Source: Cranoglanis bouderius (Eukaryota; Chordata; Actinopteri; Siluriformes; Cranoglanididae). Taken from it: a DNA stretch of 64,000 nucleotides. Within the stretch, counting starts at the first letter, position 1. Each line of letters starts with the position of its first letter. Below the pieces are notes generated by a model that was not told the DNA's origin, searched no databases, and worked only from the letters and a program-made list of their open reading frames with translations. This document shows positions 55,411-64,000 of the stretch, piece after piece. The position numbers and the translations under genes were made by a program. The stretch covers positions 22,136,100 to 22,200,099 of the forward strand of contig CM042542.1 of NCBI GenBank assembly GCA_023630585.1, given 5' to 3'.

Positions 55411-56202
55411 TTAACTAAGGTTTTCAAAAGAACGCTTCTTCAATTTCCAGCTATTCCAAAACATTTTAACATTTTCACAGAAGAAACCATCCTGTAGTAA
55501 CTTGGTATTAAAAGTCCAATAGTAGTTTGATTTTGTTGTCTTCTTCGTATTGACATCCAATATTACCATATGATGGTCTGAAAAACCATTAGGTGCAATA
55601 AAAATATTCATCACCTTGCTGTTCCATGTCTTTTCCAAATAAAACCTATCTAATCTCGCACCACTAACTGTATTACCAACTTTTAGCCATGTGTACTGCT
55701 TAACTCCATTATTTCTTGTTCTCCATACATCTATCAGTTGGAATTCATTGATAACTTTTGATAATACAACACTTGACTGATTATGAGGTTCTTCCCCTTT
55801 CCTATCAACAGTGAAGTCTGTTGTACAATTCCAGTCTCCCCCAAGTATAAGACGCATACCATCATCATATTTTTCAATAGCTTTCCTTACTTCTATAAAG
55901 AATGTCAGCCACTCTGAGCCATTGTTAGGAGCATAAACATTAACAAATACAAATACTGTTCCTCCATGCTCAATTTGTCTTACTAATAATCTCCCTTTAA
56001 CAATTTCTTCTACATTTAAGATATTAATGTTCAGATTTTCTGAAAATAAAATGGCTACCCCTGCACTATTTCTTGTCCCATGACTCATTGCAAGATTTCC
56101 TTTCCACCACATTCTCCATTCAACTTCATTATCATAGTCAGTGTGTGTCTCCTGTAAAAAGGACACATTAACCTTTTTAATTCTTAAAAACTCTGAGACC
56201 AT
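55411..56202 (-). pseudogene. LINE endonuclease domain (open segment)
   Basis: 263 codons without a stop. The apurinic endonuclease motifs are visible: SFLQETHTD (metal-binding E), VNVYAPNN, LILGGDWNCTTD, GARLDRFYL and the catalytic GFSDHHMVILDV. In an active element it nicks the target. The frame ends at a stop before the linker. Confidence 0.85.
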
Positions 56203-56329
56203 TGCTAATTTATTCCTGTCCCTACCCCCATTAATATTTAAGGATCCTACTCTCTACATATCCATGGAAAGATGTAAGAAGTGGATAGAGACAGAGAAGA
56301 AACAGCAGAGTATAGAAAACACCACTTGT

Positions 56330-57453
56330 GATTGACTCATTTGACTATTTTAATAAAGCTTGTACTTTGTTTTTCCTTAGTTTCGTTATCATCTTTTTCA
56401 GCCGGAATCTTTTCTTTTTATCCAGAACTTCGTGGCTCATTGTTTTTTGTAGCAGTGATACTGACATTATGAATGAGGGCAGTTGGAGTACATCATGGTT
56501 TCTTCTATGGAGTACATGCTGTCTTCCATCACCTGTGACCCGACATCAGAAATCTCAGAGAGCGTGTCTTCATCCCTCATCTCTGTATCACAGTTTTCCT
56601 CACATTTTGATCTATGGTTATTTTCAACATTGTTTACTTCACCAGCAGCGCTGTTTTTATCCTCTTCACTTATTACATTATTTCCAGTTCATTTTGTTTT
56701 TTCATTGTTTGAATTCACGGTAATCTCACGTCGGTTATTATTTTCTTCAATCTGTTCATCAGTTTTCTCAGCACTCTGAGCTCCTTCCTCTTCTACCTCT
56801 GCAGACTGTACAGTTTCAGACTCATTCACAACTTCAACACTCTGAGTGGCTTGCTTCTTCAGCAGCCTGGGCCTTGTGTGGACATGCTAATCTCTTATGC
56901 CCAACATCTCCACAATCAAAATATTTCATACTTCCGGTGTTTATATAAACCATATATGCTCTGCCCTCATACCACACTCTAAAAGACGCGTCTAAATCCT
57001 GTTCATTTAAGAACATGAATACCTGTCTTCTGAACGACATTATGTGTTTTAACGCTTCATTTTTACACCCCAGAGGAACTGTTTTTATTGCGCTGGCTAA
57101 CTTTCCGTAGCGCTGAAGCCCCCGGGCTATTTCATCATTATGAATGAACGGTGAGACATTAGAGACAGTGACTCTGGTAGTTTGGGCGACCAGAAGTGTA
57201 TCCCGTTGCTTATTAAGCGATTCACTAGGTTCTCTTCCTTTACAAAAACAACCACCGCTTTATTCATACGAGATGCCGATGAAATATTCTCATAGCCGAT
57301 TTCCTTTCCTACAGCCAGTAACACATCCTCCACAGCCACGCCCTTCACAGCCACACACCTGACCCCATGCCGGAGGGAAACAGGTGACTCTGCCCTCTCT
57401 GCGAGGGACGCCATCCCAGCCCCGCCCTGATCCTCACTACTACTCTCCAACAA
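56330..57453 (-). pseudogene. LINE ORF1 relic with zinc knuckle
   Basis: Minus-strand pieces 57453-57127 (LRHGVRCVAVKGVAVEDVLL) and 57040-56834 (FRVWYEGRAYMVYINT, then the knuckle YFDCGDVGHKRLACPHK). These are followed by an acidic tail to about 56470. The first knuckle cysteine is replaced by tyrosine. ORF1 normally binds the element's RNA. A frame change near 57080-57127 breaks it. Confidence 0.7.
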
Positions 57454-57621
57454 AGTGACACCTCCTCAACTATCACTCCAAATTAACTTTCTTTTTCTTT
57501 TAGTTAAACAAAACAAAAAAACTCCTATCAAGAAGTGAAAAAAAGAATAGAAAATCAGAAACCCACACGATCACCCTCTCCTTGTGAGAACCCTCACACA
57601 CACCCAAACACTCCCAGCATG

Positions 57622-57624
<3 letters not shown>

Positions 57625-57657
<33 letters not shown>
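57625..57657. repeat. (GA)n microsatellite
   Basis: Perfect GA run. Confidence 0.95.
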
Positions 57658-57659
<2 letters not shown>

Positions 57660-58115
57660 CAGAAGTGTTAGAGGTTTTATAGGAGACTTTCCAGGACATC
57701 GATTGCCTTACACCAGTGATTAATGTTAACCTCATTAGCAACATTAATTTGGTGTTTTGTGATTAGTGATATTCCGCAGGTGTGTTAAGTGTGTGTTCAG
57801 TGTGCTTCCTCCGCAAAGATGACATCATCAGTGGGCGACAGTATTTAACGGTGACGAAAGCCAGTAGCCAAGTTTCCATCCACTGCTTGTGCTTTTCTGT
57901 TATCAACAAAGTAAAAGTGTGTAAAAGTTTGTGTAATTTGGCGTCTCCTTCCTGTTACAGGGTTCGTACAGATGCTTCATAATGAAATTCCAGGACTTTA
58001 ACGACTTTTCAAGCAACTATTGTTTTTTTTTTTCAAGGACTATACAAGAGATGTCATCCAAACATATTCTTTATTCTTTTTTTAAATTCCAAAATAACAA
58101 AAATAATAAAAATAA

Positions 58116-58116
<1 letters not shown>
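57658..58116. other. intergenic, nothing recognised
   Basis: AT-rich with a T-run at 58023-58033. Confidence 0.45.

Positions 58117-58167
<51 letters not shown>
58117..58167. repeat. (ATT)n microsatellite
   Basis: Uninterrupted trinucleotide run. Confidence 0.96.
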
Positions 58168-58168
<1 letters not shown>

Positions 58169-58229
58169 TAAATTACTAAATTTGCATTTCTCACGCACTG
58201 CTTCATCTTCACCAGAACGTTAATATACA

Positions 58230-58480
58230 GGGTCCTAAAAGTCTCCACACACAGGGGAAATTAACTTCTTTTTGTCTTCCAAAATTTTTCATACTTATTA
58301 TTATTTATTTATTTTCAGATAGCCTTTAAGAATGTGTTTATCAAAAGAAGAAGGGATTGAAATGATTCTCATGGCTGGATCAGGAAGCTGTCACAAGGTT
58401 CTGATGGACTTTCACAGGAAACACAGCGAGCACATCACACACCAAATTGATACCAAACTGGGAGCCAATTTTTCTTTTTT
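58230..58480 (+). mobile_element. mariner/IS630-type element 5' fragment
   Basis: Terminus ACAGGGTCCTAAAAGTCTCC (as at 5822), then a short transposase start at 58332 (MCLSKEEGIEMILMAGSGSC, then HKVLMDFHRKHSEHITH). This resembles the N-terminal helix-turn-helix found in a mariner-like family (often labelled DUF4817). It is cut off at about 58480, where a different Tc1-like sequence begins. Confidence 0.55.
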
Positions 58481-58499
58481 AGGTAAGTTAGTTGTTCCA

Positions 58500-59580
58500 G
58501 CTGTTCCTATAGGATTCTCCTGACATCTTCTTGGTAACATCCAACTGGAAAAGCCACGGGCCACAAAGAGCTTACAGAGCAGGTACGGGATCTCACTGTT
58601 GAAAAATATCAATCAGGAGAGGGTTACACTAAAATCTCCAAGGCACTGGATATACCATGGAACACTGTAAAGACAATAATCAACAAGTGGAGAAAATATG
58701 GCAGGCCAGAGACACTACTGAGAACAGGACGTCCCTCTAAAACTGATGAGAAGATCAGGAGAAAACTGGTCAGGGAGGCTGAGAGGAGCCAACAGCAACA
58801 TTAAAAGAATTGCACCAATTTCTGGCAAGTACTGGTTGCTCCCTACATGTGATAACAATCTCCTGAATTCTTCATATGTCTGGGCTGTGGGGTAGGGGGG
58901 TAAGACTGAAGCCTTTTTTTAACCACAAAATAAATAAAAATACATCCAATCTCCCAAAACCATGTAGAATAATGTGTTATGGTCTGATGAGACCAAAGTT
59001 GAACTTTTTGGCCATAATACCAAAGAATATGTTTGGCGAAATAAAAAAATCCACAGCACATCACCAAAAGAACACCATCCCCATGGTGAAGCATGGTGGT
59101 GGCAGCATCATACTTTGGGGCTGTTCTTCCTCAGCTGGAACTTTTGGCGCAAAACCTTAAACACGATCAACGATCAACAAAGGAATGGCTTCACCAAAAC
59201 AAGATCAAGGTTTTGGACCGGCCCAGCCAGAGTCCAGACCTAAATCCAATCAGAGATCTGTGTGGTGACCTGAAGAGAGCTGTGTACAGGAGATGTCCAG
59301 CCAATCTGACAGAGTTAGAATGCTTTTGTAAGGAAGAACGGTAAAATATTGCTAAGTGAAGACTCTCCAAACTGATGGACTCTTACTCAAAAAGACTGAA
59401 TGCTGTGATAAAATCTAAAGCTGCTTCAACTCAGTATTAGTTTAGGGGTGTGTTCACTTATACAACCAGGATATTGTACATGATTTATTTTTTATTTTTT
59501 CCACTTAAAATGATTCTTATTGTTTTTCACTTTAATTAAAAGGTTAAAATTTCACAATAAAGGTAGAAAAGTTTCTGACA
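58500..59580 (+). pseudogene. Tc1-like transposon relic
   Basis: Plus strand. The HTH part (GYTKISKALDIPWNTVKTII, in the frame around 58610-58690) has stops. Then come [20 protein letters not shown] (first catalytic D), [20 protein letters not shown] and SQSPDLNPIRDLCGDLKRAV, where the third catalytic residue E is replaced by R. The segment carrying the second catalytic D is deleted. The end has a TAGGGGTGTGTTCACTTATA box near 59443. Inactive. Confidence 0.82.
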
Positions 59581-60273
59581 TGATTTATCTTCTTCCTCTT
59601 TCCTCTTTCAGTTCCTCCAAGGAAATAGGGTTATCCAGGGTGTGAATATTGGTTTTTAAATCATTTTTGATCCCCTTGAAGGATGTCAGAATAAGATGTA
59701 GGCGGGGTCTTGAAATTTTCACATAATACTAAGTATTAATAGTGAAAAATAGTTCACATTGCTCAGTCTATCTGAAAAGAAAATATCAATATAAATCTGC
59801 CCTCCCCTGAAATGGGTCATACTATTGTAAGTGCATGGGGGTGCAGTAGGATAAATGTGGGAAATACCACGCAGTCGTGCACTCAATCGGCCGAATGCGA
59901 TGGAGACAGCACGGGAGATACCGTAAGTGTTCGAAACACACTTTTTCTTGGAAAATAAATGCCGTAATATAAATATAGTTGTATCTCAAGAATAAATTTC
60001 CTGCACATTTCATCAAAATGAAATGTTTATGGTGAAATGATTAAGATGAAGTTTACCTACAGTATTGTCTTCAGGTCACTTTAAGTCTTGAGTGTGAATG
60101 AAACAAGCTGATAAAATACTGTTCATTAAAATAACACACGACTCTGAATTTGAACAAATAATTTACAGCCTCAAAAATGTAAATTAGACCAAGTACGTTC
60201 CTCATAGCGTGTATTTTAACTGGAGCTTATGCTCACGCATGGAAGTTACGTCCTTTACTATAGTAACAGTAAG

Positions 60274-60274
<1 letters not shown>
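59581..60274. other. intergenic, nothing firm
   Basis: AT-rich flank with no supported exon. Confidence 0.45.

Positions 60275-60330
<56 letters not shown>
60275..60330. repeat. (GT)n microsatellite
   Basis: Perfect GT run lying in the intron immediately after the NLR-type exon donor. Confidence 0.96.
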
Positions 60331-60333
<3 letters not shown>

Positions 60334-60507
60334 CTCAGTATCTCCAGTGTACAGTGTGGATTCTCCAGTCCAGCAGAGAGCAGCTTCACTCCTGAATCCT
60401 GCAAGTTATTGATCCTCAGGTCCAGTTCTCTCAGTCTGGAGGAGTTTGAGCTGAGAACTGAGGACAGAACTCTACAGCTTTCCTCTGTCAGTTTACACCC
60501 ACACAGC
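60334..60507 (-). CDS. NLR-type leucine-rich-repeat exon (174 bp)
   Basis: Minus-strand exon of exactly 174 bp between acceptor ATTTCTCTTCCAG and donor TGAG|GTACAC. It encodes [40 protein letters not shown] and [17 protein letters not shown]. This is two ribonuclease-inhibitor-type LRR units, and 174 bp is the usual exon size for the LRR tail of the large teleost NLR (NLRC3/NLRP12-like) family. No NACHT or other LRR exon was found within the window, so it is an isolated member or one edge of a gene continuing outside. NLRs sense intracellular danger signals; function of this copy unknown. Confidence 0.85.
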
Positions 60508-60838
60508 CTGGAAGAGAAATGATGAAGTGTTAGATTTATTGATCTGATTGTGAAATGAGGTGTTTCCATCAGGTGGGAAATAAAGTGTCTACCTGAACAC
60601 AAGGTTCTAATGTCAGGATAAAAATATCAAATGAACAGCCTGTGTATACACAATACACTAGTATTGGATGTTATTAAAGTAAATGTGTGTGTAATGTACA
60701 CTGATCTACACGCTGTAGAAATAAATGTACTTTGTTCTGAGGTGAGAAGTGACATAGATATTTCAGCATTAACACAAAGTTCAGTTTCACAGAGACGGTA
60801 AAACAGTTGGAGTTCATTGTTCTCTAGATCTTAATCTA

Positions 60839-60881
<43 letters not shown>

Positions 60882-61437
60882 AAAACAAAGCTCAACAGCT
60901 AATCCAATACTAATCCACACCATATAAACCCACAGAGTTTAATTTGTTCCTCATATAAAACACTGGGCCTCATTTATCACACTGGATATGAATGAATTTA
61001 TTGATAAAGCGTGTAGGAGCATTTACACAGGAACTCTTTAATGTGTCAATGAAAAATGTAATGTTGTGGAACATCTACAAGATGTTGAGAGAAAAGGTTG
61101 ATGAGGTGTTGGATCAGAGTTAAATGGGCGTGGCCACTCAGCACAAGAGCTCTTTATGTATGTGCATAGCTGCTTTATCTGCTCTTTATTCTGACCCTCA
61201 ACCCAGTGCTTCTCCACCAACACCTCACTGTCCTCTACTTTCACATTCATCAGGCACTTATGGAGGAGTTCTTGACTGAGCTGGAGCTTGGGTAAATAGC
61301 ATCAACACTGGACTCCTGTTCCTGTGTGCTAGGAGTCTCACTGGGGACAAGAGCTCCTGAGTTTGTGTCCATTTACAGAGAAAATTAAACTAAATAAGGT
61401 GAAGCTCCATCCGTCGGCTTCAAATCCTATAAATGTC
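60508..61437. other. flank of the NLR exon; possible coding scrap
   Basis: Contains a (CA)n run at 60841-60879. On the minus strand 61140-61300 is open with QELLHKCLMNVKVEDSEVLV and EKHWVEGQNKEQIKQLCTYI, which has no recognised family or clear splice sites. Confidence 0.35.
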
Positions 61438-61934
61438 AGACGAGTTTTAAAGCGTGCCCGCGTTATCTACCAGAATGTGTAGTAACTCGGATGAATCTGC
61501 AACGTTTAAAAATATTCCCCACCAGATACAATTCATGTAACAAATTAAAAGATGTTTAACACGTTTAAATGTATTCTCCAATTTATATAAGGAATTAGCT
61601 CGACTGGCATGAAATATATCTATATATCTAATCAACGCGTGTTGTGACCAGTTATAAATATACATCAGCCATTAAAGGGAATTCGTGTATGTGCACATAT
61701 ACATATAGATAATTAACTACAACGGATTATAATCAATTATGACTATGTATGTGGCCTAGATCAACTTTATGAACTCTAAAGAGGGAGTTTATCCTTCTGG
61801 CCAGGAAGAATTAACCCAGTTTGTTATTAAAGATTAGAGCGGGTAACGAGATCTTATGCAGCGTGTAATTTACTCATCACGTGACAAAGCAGAGAAAATC
61901 AAGCGTGGGATAATAGATTTTAATAGCTAGATGT
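61438..61934 (+). repeat. repeat shared with the gypsy leader (7877-8384)
   Basis: Direct-orientation copy of the leader block. The left border is the shared GACGAGTTT and GCGTGCCCGCGTTATCTAC; the right border is GATTTTAATAGCTA. No LTR or gypsy coding sequence flanks it here. Confidence 0.85.
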
Positions 61935-62127
61935 AACTATGGATACACACGACTAACTCTAAGCAGAACATACATATGTACATCTATATACAAGGAGAAG
62001 AAATGGGATAGAGAGAAAGTAATGAAATAAAAGGGAAGCAGACAAAAACAACTATTTAGCCTTTTTCAGAACCAGCAACGAACTTAATTCTCCTGTAAAC
62101 AGGGGTCCAATCTTAAACGCAGATATA

Positions 62128-63710
62128 CAGGTGCATCTCAATAAATTAGAATGTCGTGGAAAAGTTCATTTATTTCAGTAATTCAACTCAAATTGTGAAA
62201 CTCATGTATTAAATAAATTCAATGCACACAGACTGAAGTAGTTTAAGTCTTTGGTTCTTTTAATTGTGATGATTTTGGCTCACATTTAACAAAACCCCAC
62301 CAATTCACTATCTCAACAAATTAGAATATGGTGACATGCCAATCAGCTAATCAACTCAAAACACCTGCAAAGGTTTCCTGAGCCTTCAAAATGGTCTCTT
62401 AGTTTGGTTCACTAGGCTACACAATCATGGGGAAGACTGCTGAACTGACAGTTGTCCAGAAGACAATCATTGACACCCTTCACAAGGAGGGTAAGCCACA
62501 AACATTCATTGCCAAAGAAGCTGGCTGTTCACAGAGTGCTGTATCCAAGCATGTTAACAGAAAGTTGAGTGGAAGGAAAACGTATGGCAGAAAAAGATGC
62601 ACAACCAACCGAGAGAACCGCAGCCTTATGAGGATTGTCAAGCAAAATCAATTCAAGAATTTGAGTGAACTTCACAAGGAATGGACTGAGGCTGGGGTCA
62701 AGGCATCAAGAGCCACCACACACAGACGTGTCAAGGAATTTGGCTGCAGTTGTCATATTCCTCTTGTTAAGCCACTCCTGAACCACAGACAATGTCAGAG
62801 GCATCTTACCTGGGCTAAGGAGAAGAAGAACTGGACTGTTGCCCAGTGGTCCAAAGTCCTCTTTTCAGATGAGGGCAAGTTTTGTATTTAATTTGGAAAC
62901 CAAGGTCCTAGAGTCTGGAGGAAGGGTGGAGAAGCTCATAGCCCAAGTTGCTTGAAGTCCAGTGTTACGTTTCCACAGTCTGTGATGATTTGGGGTGCAG
63001 TGTCATCTGCCGGTGTTGGTCCATTTTTTTTTTTAAAACCAAAGTCACTGCACCCATTTACCAAGAAATTTTGGAGCACTTCATGCTTCCTTCAGCTGAC
63101 CAGCTTTTTGAAGATGCTGATTTCATTTTCCAGCAGGATTTGGCACCTGCCCACACTGCCAAAAGCACCAAAAGTTGGTTAAATGACCATGGTGTTGGTG
63201 TGCTTGACTGGCCAGCAAACTCACAACACCTGAACCCCATAGAGAATCTATGGGGTATTGTCAAGAGGAAAATGAGAACTAAGAGACCAAAAAATGCAGA
63301 TGAGCTGAAGGCCACTGTCAAAGAAACCTGGGCTTCCATACCACCTCAGCAGTGCCACAAACTGATCACCTCCATGCTACGCTGAATTGAGGCAGTAATT
63401 AAAGCAAAAGGAGCCCCTACCAAGTATTGAGTACATGTACAGTAAATGAACATACTTTCCAGAAGGCCAACAGTTCAGTAAAAATGTTTTCTTTATTGGT
63501 CTTATGAAGTATTCTAATTTGTTGAGATAGTGAATTGGTTTGTTTTTGTTAAATGTGAGCCAAAATCATCACAATTAAAAGAACCAAAGACTTAAACTAC
63601 TTCAGTCTGTGTGCACTGAATTTATTTAATACATGAGTTTCACAATTTGAGTTGAATTACTGAAATAAATGAACTTTTCCACGACATTCTAATTTATTGA
63701 GATGCACCTG
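62128..63710 (+). mobile_element. Tc1-like transposon, 1583 bp, both ends complete
   Basis: Starts CAGGTGCATCTCAATAAATT and ends with its inverted copy, flanked by TA on both sides (62126-62127 and 63711-63712). Inverted repeats of roughly 200 bp at each end. Encodes a transposase on the plus strand with a few lesions. Confidence 0.95.
62427..63430 (+). pseudogene. Tc1-like transposase, few lesions
   Basis: Starts MGKTAELTVVQKTIIDTLHK, with the HTH GCSQSAVSKHVNRKL. The catalytic D is in KVLFSDEGKFCI, the second D in FIFQQDLAPAHTAKS (QD-type box) and E in NSQHLNPIENLWGIV. Lesions: a TAA stop at about 62889 right after FCI, a frame change in the T-run near 63027-63036, and a TGA near 63383 a few residues from the normal C-terminus. 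Otherwise continuous. Confidence 0.88.
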
Positions 63711-63712
63711 TA

Positions 63713-64000
63713 GGTTCATTAACTATACTTGCATAGCCTCAGGGTTGAGAGTTTGCGTGAGGTCGTGTAGAGTTCACTGGTTCGTTGCACCGTTTGAAAA
63801 GGAGTGAGCCGTGAGGCAGTTGCATCCTTTGTCCGGGAGAGAGAGGTCCTGGTTTCCTCTTCCCGGGGCACGGGGCACGTGGAGAGAAACCGGAAGGAGT
63901 GTAGAAGTGAAGTTGAAGAGTGACTGACAAGTGAACTCTGACTTAACGTGAAGTAGAGCGTGGTGTTGTTTTAAAGACAACACCAACGCACACGCCTCAT
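63713..64000. other. sequence to window end, nothing firm
   Basis: Continues the sequence interrupted by the Tc1 element (from 61935). G+C-richer (CTCTTCCCGGGGCACGGGGC at 63859-63878). It could be part of a larger repeat that includes 61438-61934. No coding frame recognised. Confidence 0.4.

Larger units (their letters stand above)
51265..57500 (-). mobile_element. Tx1/L1-like LINE with ORF1 and ORF2, split by Tc1
   Basis: On the minus strand from 57500 down: ORF1 with a zinc-knuckle-like motif (57453-56330), ORF2 endonuclease (56202-55411), linker, RT (54930-54546 and 53104-52689) and the long C-terminal domain (52486-51270). The Tc1 element 53105-54543 interrupts the RT. Several stops break ORF2. 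The RNA-binding knuckle in ORF1 together with an L1-type ORF2 suggests the Tx1 branch. Confidence 0.85.

Noticed and set aside
1..64000. Search for a bacterial-type defence, CRISPR or biosynthetic cluster
   Set aside because: The window is eukaryotic, with introns, LINEs and Tc1 elements. No prokaryotic gene organisation was seen.

Overview
This window looks like a euchromatic or subtelomere-like stretch of a teleost fish nuclear genome. It is AT-rich, intron-containing and dominated by transposable elements typical of bony fish: many Tc1-like families, L2, RTE-like, Tx1/L1-like and I-like LINEs, a Ty3/gypsy element, a hAT relic and a retroviral envelope relic. It also has long (GT)n and (AT)n microsatellites, a fish-type NLR leucine-rich-repeat exon and two exons of gas8/drc4. 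The species cannot be fixed from the sequence. No bacterial-type operons, CRISPR arrays, rRNA or tRNA genes were seen.

Layout. 1-2850 is a 29-bp minisatellite, open in all six frames but not a gene. 3-7 kb holds Tc1 and mariner-like relics plus one orphan candidate exon. 7.1-14.2 kb is a Tc1-like element split by a complete Ty3/gypsy retrotransposon with two LTRs and a 5-bp target duplication. 14.2-18.5 kb has Tc1 and LTR-like repeats and copy 1 of a segmental duplication. 20.4-23.2 kb is a decayed L2 LINE. 28.7-33.4 kb carries several minus-strand exons, including a four-exon candidate CCDC106-like gene and a HECT-like (G2E3-like) terminal exon. 34.2-38.9 kb holds MITEs, a hAT (ZBED5-like) relic and a LINE fragment. 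40.2-43.9 kb is copy 2 of the duplication; it keeps open exons of an unrecognised gene and carries a 1.5-kb TTAA-flanked element whose empty site is visible in copy 1.

44.3-57.5 kb is a nest. An I-like LINE tail with RNase H and an L1-like fragment come first, then two well-preserved gas8 exons. After these lies an antisense retroviral env gene split by a young 5'-truncated LINE with a perfect 11-bp target duplication. Last is a long antisense Tx1-like LINE split by a Tc1 element that still encodes an uninterrupted 340-residue transposase. 57.6-64 kb has microsatellites, a mariner-like fragment joined to a Tc1 relic, an NLR exon, and a repeat also found inside the gypsy leader. That repeat region is split by another Tc1 element with only a few disabling lesions.

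The main value of the window is as a record of nested insertions with readable junctions and as a source of orphan host exons. I did not find an obvious new multi-gene system. The best leads are the unrecognised duplicated gene, the orphan gas8 exon pair, the intact transposase, the uninterrupted LINE reverse transcriptase with a C-terminal zinc finger, and the gypsy leader block shared with 61.4 kb.
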